Source: Plesiocystis pacifica SIR-1
GTDB lineage: Bacteria > Myxococcota_A > Polyangia > Nannocystales > Nannocystaceae
Reading direction: 5' to 3'
Assembly (NCBI RefSeq): GCF_000170895.1
Contig: NZ_ABCS01000028.1
Coordinates: 1 to 64,000, forward strand
Length of the DNA: 64,000 bases
The notes beneath the pieces were generated by a model. It had not been told where the DNA came from. It saw only the letters and a list, made by a program, of their open reading frames with translations, and searched no databases. A program made the position numbers and the translations under genes. Position 1 is the first letter of the stretch. Each line of letters begins with the position of its first letter. Positions 33,882 through 45,643 of the stretch are shown here, one piece after another.

Positions 33882-34958
33882 ATGCGAGCTCGCCTTGCCC
33901 CTCTCGTCCCTGCGCTAGCCCTGACCTTCGCCGCCCTGGGCTGCGCCCCCGAGCCCATCGACGACGAAGGCGCGGACACGGACGGAACCGACGAGGGCGC
34001 GGACACGGGCCCTGAGCCGAGCTCCGAGACGCCCATCTACTACAGCGTCGGCGAGGCCCTGTGGCGCATCGAGGCCGACGGCGCGACCGCCCTCGGGCTG
34101 ACCATCGATCCACCCGCCGGCTGGGGGTCCAACGGGACCGGCACGCACACGCCGACGGTGTCCGCCGACGGCTCCCGCCTCGCCTACCTCCGCGGCGAGG
34201 ACCTGTGGATCGCCAGCGTCGACACCGACAGCCTCGAGGTCGACGAGACCCTCCTCATCGATCTCCCGGACGGCGCGCGCATGGCCTTCTCCGAGTGGTC
34301 GCCAGTCGGGCACGACCTGATCGTGTTCATCGTCGATCTCAGCGACGGTGGTCCGGGAGAGCCCCCGCCGCCCCCGGAGCTGCCCGAGGGGCTGATCTAC
34401 GGGGCCAACGTGGTCGACGGCGACGCCCTGACCGTGACCGCGGCCGCGCACATCCTGGGCTACCACGAGTGGCTCGCCGACGGCTCCGCCGTGGTCCACA
34501 ACCGCTTCGGCGAGGGCCTCGTCGCTTACCCCCTCGTCGAGGGACCGAGCGAGCTGCTCCTGGCCAATGAGAGCTTCGGCTTCTCGCAGCTCGACATCGT
34601 CGGCTCGCGCATGGTGTGGACCCAGCTCATCGGTGACGAGGCCGCCCAGATCTACCTCATCGACCTCGAGCTCGACGGGGCGACCAGCGTAGCCATGTCG
34701 CCGCTCGGGGACTTCGCGCAGATTCAGTGGCCCCGGCTCGCCCCCTCGACGGACCGCGTCGTCGCGCGGATCGACGAGCACACGCACCTGTGCGAGGGCG
34801 AGGCGGGCGAGCAAGAGCTGCCCGCGCTGTCCCGGCGACCCCACTGGCTGAGCGACGAGCAGCTCGTCGACGTCACCGAGGCGGGGCTGGTGCGCGTCGA
34901 CATCGACGGCGACCTCACCGTGCTCGACGCGGCCGCGACGGGCCTCGTGCGTCTGTGA
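33882..34958 (+). CDS. Lipoprotein with predicted beta-propeller
   Basis: The 358-residue product has lipobox AALGC near residue 21 and an acidic Gly/Thr/Asp linker (residues 25-50). A repeating strand pattern follows (SADGSRLAYLRGEDLWIASV, MAFSEWSPVGHDLIVFIVDL, LAPSTDRVVARID) like TolB/WD40-type propeller blades. It is probably a surface or periplasmic scaffold; no catalytic motif is seen. Confidence 0.72.
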   Translation: MRARLAPLVPALALTFAALGCAPEPIDDEGADTDGTDEGADTGPEPSSETPIYYSVGEALWRIEADGATALGLTIDPPAGWGSNGTGTHTPTVSADGSRLAYLRGEDLWIASVDTDSLEVDETLLIDLPDGARMAFSEWSPVGHDLIVFIVDLSDGGPGEPPPPPELPEGLIYGANVVDGDALTVTAAAHILGYHEWLADGSAVVHNRFGEGLVAYPLVEGPSELLLANESFGFSQLDIVGSRMVWTQLIGDEAAQIYLIDLELDGATSVAMSPLGDFAQIQWPRLAPSTDRVVARIDEHTHLCEGEAGEQELPALSRRPHWLSDEQLVDVTEAGLVRVDIDGDLTVLDAAATGLVRL

Positions 34959-34994
34959 GCCACCTGGCTTGGCGGGGCCGCTACGAAATTCCGC

Positions 34995-35000
34995 TACAGT
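34995..35000 (+). promoter_or_regulatory. Candidate -10 hexamer TACAGT
   Basis: TANNNT-type hexamer 7 nt upstream of the ATG at 35008. A CCGCTAC direct repeat surrounds it. Confidence 0.5.
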
Positions 35001-35007
35001 CGGCGGC

Positions 35008-36696
35008 ATGACCCCGCTGGACCCCGACGAGCGCCGCACGCCGCCCGAGCGCCCCGCCGGCACCCACGACGAGCTCCCCGCGACCGAGCCCGCAGCCAGC
35101 CCCGCGAGCGAGGGGACTGCGCCCGCGCGCCTGCTCGATCGCCTCGACGACGCGAGCTTGGCCCGAGAGCGCGCCGCGACGCCCGAGGCCGCGCTCGGCG
35201 ACCTGGCCCCGCACCCGCACCTGCCTCCGGTCCAGCTCCGCCCCCACGCCCGCGGCCTCGAGCCCGACGCCCGCACCCGCGCGCGCTGGATGGAGGCCGC
35301 CTCGACCCACGTCCTCGACCTGCTCGAGGCCATCCCCGAGCGCCCCGCCCACGGCCACAGCGGCGCCGAGGCCCTCGCCCTTGCCGAGCGCGCGAGCGCG
35401 CCGATCCCCGAGCGCCCCCTCGAGGGCGGCATGGACGAGGCCCTCGAGCGCATCGGCGTGGCCATGGACGGCGCCCTCGAGGCGGCCGGGCCGGGCTACC
35501 TCGCCTACGTCCCCGGCGGGGGGCTCTACGCGGCCGCCCTCGCCGACATGATCGCCGACGTCGGCAACCGCTTCACCGGCTACGCCATGGCCGCGCCGGG
35601 CTGGGTGCGCCTCGAGCAGGACGTGCTCGCGTGGCTCGCCAAGGAGTTCGGCTACGGCCCCGAGGCCCGCGGGCTCCTGACCCCCGGCAGCTCCATGGCC
35701 AACTTCACCGCGCTGGTCACCGCTCGCCACCACCACTTCGGCGACACCGGCGACTACTCCCGAGCCATCGTCTACACCTCGACGCAGTGCCACCACAGCG
35801 TCGCCAAGGCCGTGTCCATGGCCGGCGTGCCCCGGGCCAACCTGCGCCAGGTCCCCGTCGATCCCCTGTTCCGCATGGACGTCGAGGCCCTCGCCCGCGC
35901 CGTCGAGGCCGATCGCCATCGGGGCCTCCAGCCCTTTTGCGTGATCGCGGCCTCGGGCACGACCAACACCGGGGCCGTCGATCCGCTCCCCGGGCTCGCA
36001 CGGCTGTGCCAGGCCGAGGACCTGTGGCTGCACATCGACGGGGCCTACGGCGGCGCCTTCGTGCTGTGCGAGGCCGGGCGCGCGCGCCTGCGCGGCATCG
36101 AGGCCGCCGACTCCCTGTGCTTCGACCCCCACAAGGGCATGTTCTTGCCCTACGGGACCGGCTGCCTGCTCGTCCGCGAGGGCACGCGCCTGGCCGCCGC
36201 CCACGTCGGCGAGGCCGACTACCTGCGCGACTTCGAGGCCACCCAGCTGCCCAGCCCCGCCCACCTCGGGCCCGAGCTGAGCCGCCCCTACCGGGGCCTG
36301 CGGCTGTGGCTCGCGCTCATGCTCCACGGCGCCGGGGCCTTCCGCGAGGCGCTGCACGAAAAGCTCGCCCTCGCCCAGCTGTGCGCCGACGGCCTCGACG
36401 CCCGCATCGCCGCGGGGGCGCCCCTGGAGATCGTCGCCCGCCCGCAGCTGTCGACCGTGGTGTTCCGCCTGCGTCGCCGCGAAGGCGAGGCCCTCGCCGA
36501 CTACGACGCCCGCAACATCGCGCTCAAGGCCGCGATCAACGCGCGCGGCCGGGTGTTCCTGTCGAGCACCCTGCTGCCCACCCGCGAGGGCGACGGCGAG
36601 GCCGTCAGCTTGCGCGCCTGCGTGCTCAGCTTCCGGACCCACGAGGCGATCATCGAGGCCCTGCTCGAAGACCTCGACGCCGCCCTCGACGATTGA
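35008..36696 (+). CDS. PLP-dependent group II decarboxylase
   Basis: The 562-residue protein has a low-complexity N-terminus of about 75 residues, then a group II (aromatic/glutamate/diaminobutyrate) decarboxylase fold. The PLP Lys is Lys376 in FDPHKGMFLPYG, the aspartate that pairs with the pyridine is in HIDGAYGG, and the stacking His is in TQCHHSVAKA. It removes the alpha-carboxyl of an amino acid; substrate choice (tryptophan, tyrosine, glutamate or other) cannot be read from the motifs. A class I methyltransferase follows 10 nt downstream, suggesting N-methylation of the amine. Confidence 0.9.
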   Translation: MTPLDPDERRTPPERPAGTHDELPATEPAASPASEGTAPARLLDRLDDASLARERAATPEAALGDLAPHPHLPPVQLRPHARGLEPDARTRARWMEAASTHVLDLLEAIPERPAHGHSGAEALALAERASAPIPERPLEGGMDEALERIGVAMDGALEAAGPGYLAYVPGGGLYAAALADMIADVGNRFTGYAMAAPGWVRLEQDVLAWLAKEFGYGPEARGLLTPGSSMANFTALVTARHHHFGDTGDYSRAIVYTSTQCHHSVAKAVSMAGVPRANLRQVPVDPLFRMDVEALARAVEADRHRGLQPFCVIAASGTTNTGAVDPLPGLARLCQAEDLWLHIDGAYGGAFVLCEAGRARLRGIEAADSLCFDPHKGMFLPYGTGCLLVREGTRLAAAHVGEADYLRDFEATQLPSPAHLGPELSRPYRGLRLWLALMLHGAGAFREALHEKLALAQLCADGLDARIAAGAPLEIVARPQLSTVVFRLRRREGEALADYDARNIALKAAINARGRVFLSSTLLPTREGDGEAVSLRACVLSFRTHEAIIEALLEDLDAALDD

Positions 36697-36706
36697 GAGC
36701 CAGACA

Positions 36707-37282
36707 ATGAGCGATTGGGACGACTACGCAGCGGACTGGGACGACAACCCCGGCGTGGGCCTCTACGCCCAGCGCGCCTTCGCCTCCCTCGAAGGCGTCG
36801 CGGACCTCCGGGGTAAACGCGTGCTCGACTTTGGCTGCGGCACCGGCCTGCTCAGCCACGCGCTCGCGCCCCTCGCCCGGGAGCTCGTCGCCCTCGACAG
36901 CTCGGCGGCGATGATCGAAGCGCTCCGCGCCAAGCAGCTCCCCAAGGTCGCGGCCGTGGTCAGCGAGCTGTCGAGCGAGCTCGTCGCCACCCACCCGGCC
37001 TTCGCCGCCCCCTTCGACGCCGTGGTCGCGTCGTCGGTGTGCAGCTTCCTGCCCAACTACCCCGAGGTCGCGGCGATCATCCGCGAGCGCCTGGTGCCGG
37101 GCGGCGTGTTCGTCCACTGGGACTGGCTGTCCGACGAGGACGAGCCCGGCGGCATGACCCGGGCCCGCGTCGAGCAGACGCTCCGAGCCGCCGGCTTTGC
37201 GAGCGTCGAGCTCACGACCCCCTTTGGCCTCGACTCCCCCCGCGGCGAGCTCACCGTGCTGATGGCGATCGCCCGGAGCTAG
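36707..37282 (+). CDS. SAM-dependent methyltransferase
   Basis: The 191-residue class I methyltransferase has motif I VLDFGCGTGLLSHAL, an acidic strand end VALDSSAAMIEAL, and LVPGGVFVHWDWL. It is co-transcribed with the PLP decarboxylase (10-nt gap), so a small amine product may be its substrate (inference). The TAG stop is shared with the convergent lipoprotein gene through a CTAG palindrome. Confidence 0.88.
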   Translation: MSDWDDYAADWDDNPGVGLYAQRAFASLEGVADLRGKRVLDFGCGTGLLSHALAPLARELVALDSSAAMIEALRAKQLPKVAAVVSELSSELVATHPAFAAPFDAVVASSVCSFLPNYPEVAAIIRERLVPGGVFVHWDWLSDEDEPGGMTRARVEQTLRAAGFASVELTTPFGLDSPRGELTVLMAIARS

Positions 37283-38226
37283 TCGACCACCACGTAGATC
37301 CAGCTGAGCTCGTGCAGCCCCTCGCCGGCCTGGGTCAGCTCCACCGCCGTATCGCCCACGGTCCCCGTGGCCACCAGGTGGTAGGCCCCGTTGTCCTTCT
37401 CGATCTCGTAGACCGACACCGCCGTCCCCGGGTCGAGGCCGAGGGTGTCGTCGATGCTCAGCCCGAACGCGCCCTCTTTGACCTTCGTCCCGAAGGGCGT
37501 GAACGACCAGGCCACCGCGACGTCGCCCGCGGGCGGGAGGCCGAGCTGCCAGTGGCTCGGGTCGACCACGAGGGCGCCGACGGCCTCGGCCGGGGTGAAC
37601 AGCGGGGTGAGCGTGTTCTCGGGGTCGAAGTTCAGGCGCAGGCCGCCCTCGAGCTCCACGTCGACCTCGCCGCTGGCTCCGCTGAGGTCGACGAGGCCGG
37701 CGACCTCGGGCACGACCACGGGGGGCTCGGCGTAGCTGAGGGCGTCGCCCTCGCCCAGCTCGATCTGGAAGGCCTGGCCCGTAAAGTCGCGGCCGTCGGC
37801 GGGCACGTGGATGAACTTGAGGCTCCACAGGCCGAGGGTCTGGGCCTCGATGATCCAGCCGCCGTCGGCCTCGACGTCGATGGGCAGGCAAGACTGGGGC
37901 AGGCCGCTCTCGTCGATGGGGCCGCAGAACTGGAGCACGGGCGAGGGCAAGGGCGCGCCCTCCATGTCCGTGACCACGCCAGAGATCGTCGCCAGGGTCT
38001 CGCCCGTCTCCGTGCTGGTCTCGGTGTCCGTGTCCGTCCCGACCTCGGTGTCCGTGCCCTCGCTGGTGCCCTCCTCGCCGGTGCTCTCCCCGGCCGTGTC
38101 TTCGGCCGCGTCATCGCCGCCGCCGTCTTCGTCGGGCTCGACGGCGCAGGCACTCGCGGTCAGGAGGACAAACACGGCCGCCACGGGGGTGGAGCAAGAG
38201 CGGAGCGAAGCAGGCAAGCGAGTCAT
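37279..38226 (-). CDS. Lipoprotein with acidic linker and beta-rich domain
   Basis: The 315-residue product has lipobox TASAC (near residue 27) and a long Asp/Glu/Gly/Thr linker (residues 30-78). A beta-sandwich region resembling carboxypeptidase-regulatory-like modules follows (TISGVVTDMEGAPLPSPVLQ). TAGTCT lies 7 nt before the ATG. The function is unknown; surface display is likely. Confidence 0.75.
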   Translation of the reverse strand: MTRLPASLRSCSTPVAAVFVLLTASACAVEPDEDGGGDDAAEDTAGESTGEEGTSEGTDTEVGTDTDTETSTETGETLATISGVVTDMEGAPLPSPVLQFCGPIDESGLPQSCLPIDVEADGGWIIEAQTLGLWSLKFIHVPADGRDFTGQAFQIELGEGDALSYAEPPVVVPEVAGLVDLSGASGEVDVELEGGLRLNFDPENTLTPLFTPAEAVGALVVDPSHWQLGLPPAGDVAVAWSFTPFGTKVKEGAFGLSIDDTLGLDPGTAVSVYEIEKDNGAYHLVATGTVGDTAVELTQAGEGLHELSWIYVVVD

Positions 38227-38233
38227 GTCGCCG

Positions 38234-38239
38234 AGACTA
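38234..38239 (-). promoter_or_regulatory. Candidate -10 hexamer TAGTCT
   Basis: TANNNT-type hexamer 7 nt upstream of the ATG at 38226. Confidence 0.45.
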
Positions 38240-38287
38240 CGCCAAGGCGCGCCGTCGAGTTATCACCAGGTCGCTCAACTCACGCGC

Positions 38288-38332
38288 TGAGTCGTGGACG
38301 TGGGGCAGGGAGGGCGTGGCGTCGTCCACGAC
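38288..38332. terminator. Family C repeat copy 2 forming a stem
   Basis: The first 25 bp repeat 31214-31238. GTCGTGGACG (38291-38300) and CGTCCACGAC (38323-38332) are perfect 10-bp inverted arms 22 nt apart. It lies 12 nt after the 3' end of the minus-strand gene 38344-39099, so a terminator role is plausible; there is no T-run. Confidence 0.45.
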
Positions 38333-38343
38333 GGCTAAAGTAG

Positions 38344-39099
38344 TCAGGGCTCGTAGACAAAGACCCAGTCGAAGTCGCGCACATCCGTGTCCCGGGACGA
38401 CAGGTTGTGCAGCCGCCAAGGGCCGTTTGGGTAGACGTGGACGCGCTCGGAGGTGCCCGGCGCGACCCGAGCCAGGATCTCCCCCTCGTTGTCGATCTCG
38501 AGCTCGTGCACGAGCTCCTCGCCACAGACCTGGGCGTTCGTGGTCCGGATGGACGCGAAGACCTCTTTTTGGTCCAGGGAGGCCACGGGTAGATGAGAGG
38601 CGAAGTAGTAGGGTTGTCCGACCTCGTCGAAGAGGCTCAAGAGCCCCGGCTCGCAGCTCTCGAACACGGGATCGACGATGACCGTGACGCAGCCCTCCAT
38701 GCTCGGGAGCAGCTCCAGCTCGGGCGTGTCGACGGTCAGGATGTAGCTGTCCGCCTCGGGGCAGGTCTCGCCGCATGGGCACGCGTCGAGCTCGTAGCTG
38801 CCCGCCCCACCATCGACGACCTGAGCGACGACCTGCCCCTCGAGTTTGAAGCTCGCGCAGCCGTCCACGAGCGACTCCAGGCCCTCGAGGGCAAAGGCGA
38901 TGTCTCGGTGGACCGCTTCACACGGGGACGGGAGCGCGCCCCCCTCCGTCTCCGTGTCGGCCGCCTCGTCGCCCACCGTACCGTCTCCGGCGGCGTCGCC
39001 GAGCCCGTCGTCGAGGGCGTCAGGAGGCTCGTCGACGCAGGCAAAGGCCGCGAGCGTGGCGAGACACAGGGCGCGTCTGCAAAGCGCGTGGGGGAGCAT
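38344..39099 (-). CDS. Lipoprotein of unknown function
   Basis: The 251-residue product has lipobox AAFAC (near residue 21), an acidic linker (to residue 52) and a mature domain with paired Cys residues (CPCGETCPE, a single CEPG). No family is recognised. The last residues (DVRDFDWVFVYEP) are beta-like. Confidence 0.72.
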   Translation of the reverse strand: MLPHALCRRALCLATLAAFACVDEPPDALDDGLGDAAGDGTVGDEAADTETEGGALPSPCEAVHRDIAFALEGLESLVDGCASFKLEGQVVAQVVDGGAGSYELDACPCGETCPEADSYILTVDTPELELLPSMEGCVTVIVDPVFESCEPGLLSLFDEVGQPYYFASHLPVASLDQKEVFASIRTTNAQVCGEELVHELEIDNEGEILARVAPGTSERVHVYPNGPWRLHNLSSRDTDVRDFDWVFVYEP

Positions 39100-39152
39100 C
39101 TACAGGGAAGTGCCCCGAGTGACATGGATCGATCACGAGCTGGCGCAGGCGG

Positions 39153-40142
39153 TCAGCACTGCGCCGCGCAGCTCTCGAGCGCGATGTCGACGCAGAGCTG
39201 ATCCCACGCATCCGAGCAACAAAAGCCGTCCATGGCGCAGACACAGTTCTCGACGAAGGACACCTGGCAGCCCGAGGTCTCCTTCGGCGCGCAGCAGTTC
39301 CCGTCGTTGCACTCGGCGATGGAGAAGCCCGAGCAGTTGTCCAGGCACTGCAGCGTGCCCCGGCCGTAGCCCTGGGTCGCGCAGTTCTCCCCGTTGAGGT
39401 TGAAGCTGTCGCAGGCCTCGCCCTCGTCGATGACGTTGTCGCCGCAGGTCTCGTTCTCGCAGTTGACGGTGTCGTAGCCGTCACAGTTGGGCAGGCAGCC
39501 CAGGCTGCCCCCGGTGAAGCCCTGGGAGATGCAGTCGGCCCCGTTGAGGTTGGCCCCGTCGCAGACCTCGGCGCCGTCGATGTCCCCGTTGCCGCAGGTC
39601 TCGAGGGTGCACGCGCTGGTGTCGTAGCCGTCGCAGTTCTCGTTGCAGGCGAGCACGCCCCCGTCGAAGCCCTGGGACACGCAGTTTTGCCCGTTGAGGT
39701 CCGCGCCGTCGCAGATCTCGATGCCCTCGACGAAGCCGTTGCCGCAGTTGTCGTTGAAGCAGCCGCTGGTGTCGAAGCTCAGGCAGTCGGGCTCGCAGCC
39801 GAGCATGCCCCCGGCGAAGCCCAGGGAGGTGCAGGTCTGCCCGCCCAAGTTGGCGCCGTCGCAAAACTCGGGCCCCGAGATGAGCCCGTCCCCGCAGCCG
39901 CCCCCGTCCGAGGAGTCGTCCACCGTCGACTCCTCCGTGGACTCCGTCGACTCCTCCGTCGAGCTCTCGGCCTCGTCCGCGGTGTCCTCCTCGAAGCCCC
40001 CGGTGGTCGTCGAGGTCGTGTTCCCGAAGGTGTTGTAGCCGGGCGTCTCGGCCTCCCCGCCCGCACAACCGACCGCACCGAAGGTGGCGAGGGCGAGCGC
40101 GAGGGCGAGAGTGAGGCGGGGACGAATCGGCGCGGTCTCCAT
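39153..40142 (-). CDS. Lipoprotein with four Cys-rich tandem repeats
   Basis: The 329-residue product has lipobox AVGC near residue 26 and a Thr/Glu/Ser linker. Four repeats of about 42 residues follow, of the form CGNG-ID-E-CDGANLNG-C-QGF-GG-L-C-NCDGYDT-C, then a final domain with ten Cys. The repeats resemble DUF4215/Myxo-type disulfide repeats of myxobacterial surface proteins. Six Cys per repeat suggests a rigid, disulfide-locked rod. A TACACT hexamer lies 16 nt before the ATG. The role is unknown. Confidence 0.85.
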   Translation of the reverse strand: METAPIRPRLTLALALALATFGAVGCAGGEAETPGYNTFGNTTSTTTGGFEEDTADEAESSTEESTESTEESTVDDSSDGGGCGDGLISGPEFCDGANLGGQTCTSLGFAGGMLGCEPDCLSFDTSGCFNDNCGNGFVEGIEICDGADLNGQNCVSQGFDGGVLACNENCDGYDTSACTLETCGNGDIDGAEVCDGANLNGADCISQGFTGGSLGCLPNCDGYDTVNCENETCGDNVIDEGEACDSFNLNGENCATQGYGRGTLQCLDNCSGFSIAECNDGNCCAPKETSGCQVSFVENCVCAMDGFCCSDAWDQLCVDIALESCAAQC

Positions 40143-40281
40143 GACGGGGCTGTGCGGGAGTGTACCGGGGCCCGCCGTGCGGTGAGGGCGAGGACGAGGG
40201 GGAGGCGCAGCCTCGCGCCGCGCACAGTCCCGCGCATGATCCGCATTTGCGACATTCTCCGCCGCAGACTATCCACGCCCA

Positions 40282-43452
<3,171 letters not shown>

Positions 43453-43472
43453 GCCCGCTGACACCGGCGCGT

Positions 43473-43519
43473 AAGCGCAACTGGGGTCCGAGAGGAATCT
43501 CGGGGCCCAAGTTGCGCTT
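43473..43519 (+). ncRNA. Conserved hairpin upstream of duplicated gene 1
   Basis: AAGCGCAACT (43473-43482) pairs with AGTTGCGCTT (43510-43519), an inner stem reaches GAGA/TCTC, and the loop is GGAA, a GNRA tetraloop. It lies 11 nt before GTG 43531 and 20 nt after the helicase stop. Copy 2 at 44269-44315 keeps the fold. It could be a cis-acting 5' leader element or a terminator; there is no T-run. Confidence 0.5.
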
Positions 43520-43530
43520 CAATCGGGGCA

Positions 43531-44256
43531 GTGAACGAGGACCCCGACACGCGCGACGAACCCGACAGCTTCCGCCAGCGCTACGGCGCGCTGATCAAGT
43601 GGCTCGCCGCCGCCAAGCTGGTCCTCGTCACGATCTGGCTGTTCAGCCCCTACACGCCCCTCCCGGTCATCCCCGTGACGACCATCGACCGCTGCGACCA
43701 GGCCCAGCTCGAGGCCGCCGTCCAGGCCCTCGAGGCCGAGCGGACCGCTCGCCTCGAGACCATCGAGACCGTCGATCGCGTCGACGAGCTCCAGGCCGAG
43801 CTGCTGCTCGACCTCAGCGAGGCCATCGACGACGCCTGCCGCGTCTCTCCCCACTACGTCCACGCCCGCCTCACCTACACCAGCGGCATCTCGTCGAGGT
43901 CGGCGCGCCAGCACCGGGGAGAGCAGACCTCCGCCCTCGACCAGCCCGTCGACTACTACGCGGGCCTGCAGGGCCGCGTCGAGTTTGCCCGGCGCTGCGA
44001 GGGCGACGAGCCCTACGGGATCATCCTCTCGGCCGACGACAGCCTGGCCAAGGCCAAGGCCATCTGCGGACCGAGCGAGCCCCACTTCTACACCCCCGAG
44101 CTGCTCCTCGAGGCCTACCTCATCGAGGCCGGCGTCGACCCCGACCTGGCCCTGCGCGCGGTCAGCATCGACGCCGTCGGGCTCACCGAGGAGGACTACC
44201 GCGCGATGCTCGACGCCGAATTTGGGTTCCCCGAGCCCTACGAGGAGGCCCGCTGA
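43531..44256 (+). CDS. Single-pass membrane protein, tandem duplicate 1
   Basis: The 241-residue product starts at GTG 43531. It has a short cytosolic N-terminus, one transmembrane helix (AAAKLVLVTIWLFSPY, residues 24-40) and an exported part. That part has a coiled-coil-like segment (QAQLEAAVQALEAERTARLE), a Cys pair and a C-terminal VGLTEEDYRAMLDAEF motif. No family is recognised. It shares most of its sequence with the next gene. Confidence 0.75.
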   Translation: MNEDPDTRDEPDSFRQRYGALIKWLAAAKLVLVTIWLFSPYTPLPVIPVTTIDRCDQAQLEAAVQALEAERTARLETIETVDRVDELQAELLLDLSEAIDDACRVSPHYVHARLTYTSGISSRSARQHRGEQTSALDQPVDYYAGLQGRVEFARRCEGDEPYGIILSADDSLAKAKAICGPSEPHFYTPELLLEAYLIEAGVDPDLALRAVSIDAVGLTEEDYRAMLDAEFGFPEPYEEAR

Positions 44257-44268
44257 CACCCCCGCGTA

Positions 44269-44315
44269 GAGCGCAACTGGGCCTCCAGAGGAATCTCGAG
44301 CCTCGAGCTGCGTTC
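44269..44315 (+). ncRNA. Conserved hairpin upstream of duplicated gene 2
   Basis: Counterpart of 43473-43519. The arms GAGCGCAACT and AGCTGCGTTC still pair at nine of ten positions (one G:T, one A:C), the top stem is CTC-C-AGA/TCT-C-GAG, and the GGAA loop is unchanged. Sequence has drifted more than structure. It lies 10 nt before GTG 44326. Confidence 0.5.
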
Positions 44316-44325
44316 CAATGCGGCA

Positions 44326-45036
44326 GTGGACGACAGCCCCGACGCATCCGGCCGACCCGACAGCTTCCGCCAGCGCTACGGCGCGCTGATCAAGGGGCTC
44401 GCCGCCGCCAAGCTGCTCGTCGCCACGCTGTGGCTGTTCGGGCCCTACACGCCCTTCCCGGTCCTCCCCCGAGCGACCCTCGATCGCTGCGACCAGGCCG
44501 AGCTCGAGGCCGCCGTCGAGGCCCTCGAGGCCAAGCGAGCGGCCCGCCTCGAGACCGTCGAGCGCGTCTACGAGGTCGACGAGCTCCAGGCCGAGCTCCT
44601 CCTCGAGCTCAGCGAGGCCATCGGCGACGCTTGCCGCGTCTCGCCTCACTACGCCCACGCGCGCCTCGAGTACACCAGCGCCATCCACTCGACCACCGCG
44701 CTCCAACGCCGGACGGGGGAGCACGGCCCTCTCCCCCAGAGCCTCCTCGCGGGCGTTCAGATCCGCCGCGAGTTCGATCGGCGCTGCGAGGGCGACGAGC
44801 CCTACGCGACCATCGTCCTGTCCGACGACCGCATGGCCGCGGCCCGGAGCCTGTGCGGGCCGCACACGCCCCACTTCTTCACCACCGAGCTGCTCATCGA
44901 GTTCTATCTCATCGACGTGGGCATCTCCCCCGAGCTGGCCCTGCGCGCCGTCGCCATCGACGAGGTCGGCCTCAGCGAGGCGGACTACGACGCGCTGATC
45001 GACGCCGAGTTCTCTCTCTCGCGTGGCGCCGACTGA
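44326..45036 (+). CDS. Single-pass membrane protein, tandem duplicate 2
   Basis: The 236-residue product starts at GTG 44326. It aligns end to end with the previous gene: DSFRQRYGALIKGLAAAKLL, the transmembrane helix, RRCEGDEPYATIVLSDDRMA and VGLSEADYDALIDAEFS. The most different part is the central loop after YTSAIHS. Together with the hairpin it makes unit 2 of a 795-bp tandem duplication. Confidence 0.75.
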   Translation: MDDSPDASGRPDSFRQRYGALIKGLAAAKLLVATLWLFGPYTPFPVLPRATLDRCDQAELEAAVEALEAKRAARLETVERVYEVDELQAELLLELSEAIGDACRVSPHYAHARLEYTSAIHSTTALQRRTGEHGPLPQSLLAGVQIRREFDRRCEGDEPYATIVLSDDRMAAARSLCGPHTPHFFTTELLIEFYLIDVGISPELALRAVAIDEVGLSEADYDALIDAEFSLSRGAD

Positions 45037-45037
45037 C

Positions 45038-45580
45038 ATGGCGTCGACGGCCGACCTCGCGCACACTGGGCCCGTGATCCTCGCGACCGACGTCGACTAC
45101 CCCGAGGGCGCCCCCGCCCTGGCGGCGGGGGTGGTGTTCGAGGCGTGGACCGATCCCGCCCCGGCCCGCGAGTACCTCGTGTCCGTCCCCGACCCCGCGC
45201 CCTACGTCCCGGGCCAGTTCTACCGCCGCGAGCTCCCCTGCCTCCAGGATCTGCTCGCCGAGGTCGCCGAGGACATCGACACCGTCGTCATCGACGGCTA
45301 CGTCGACCTCGACACCCGCGGCCGCATGGGCCTGGGCGCCCACCTGCACGAGGCCCTCGACCGCGAGCTGACCGTCATCGGCGTGGCCAAGAACGCCTTC
45401 GGGGGCAACGACGCCGCCCTCGAGGTCCTGCGCGGCGAGAGCATCAAGCCCCTGTTCGTCACCGCCCGCGGCATCGACCCCGCCGACGCGGCCGCGGCCG
45501 TCGCCCGCATGCACGGCCGCTTCCGCCTGCCCACCTTGCTCAAGCGCGTCGACCGGCTGTGCCGCGACGGCCGGCGCTGA
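45038..45580 (+). CDS. nfi: Endonuclease V-like nuclease
   Basis: The 180-residue protein starts at the ATG at 45038, 1 nt after the previous stop. It has Asp18/Asp20 in ATDVDY, PYVPGQFYRREL with Glu65 (the wedge and second acidic ligand), Asp86 in VVIDGYVDL and Lys118 in VIGVAKNAF: the endonuclease V metal site. The enzyme nicks DNA or RNA 3' to inosine. It is about 40 residues shorter than the E. coli enzyme, mainly at the N-terminus, and belongs to the shorter subfamily with YVPGxFYRRELP. Confidence 0.88.
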   Translation: MASTADLAHTGPVILATDVDYPEGAPALAAGVVFEAWTDPAPAREYLVSVPDPAPYVPGQFYRRELPCLQDLLAEVAEDIDTVVIDGYVDLDTRGRMGLGAHLHEALDRELTVIGVAKNAFGGNDAALEVLRGESIKPLFVTARGIDPADAAAAVARMHGRFRLPTLLKRVDRLCRDGRR

Positions 45581-45643
45581 GTGAGACTCCCCAACGACCC
45601 TCCTGGAATGCCCGCCCGAGCCCCCCAGTCCGTGATCCAGCCC

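Noticed and set aside
43473..43519. Rho-independent terminator of the SNF2 gene
   Set aside because: The stem is strong but no T-run follows and the fold recurs before the second duplicate, so a leader element is kept as the main idea.
45581..45643. Upstream start for the lipoprotein at 45644
   Set aside because: GTG 45581 and ATG 45608 would put 12-21 extra residues before the signal peptide; ATG 45644 gives a normal n-region.
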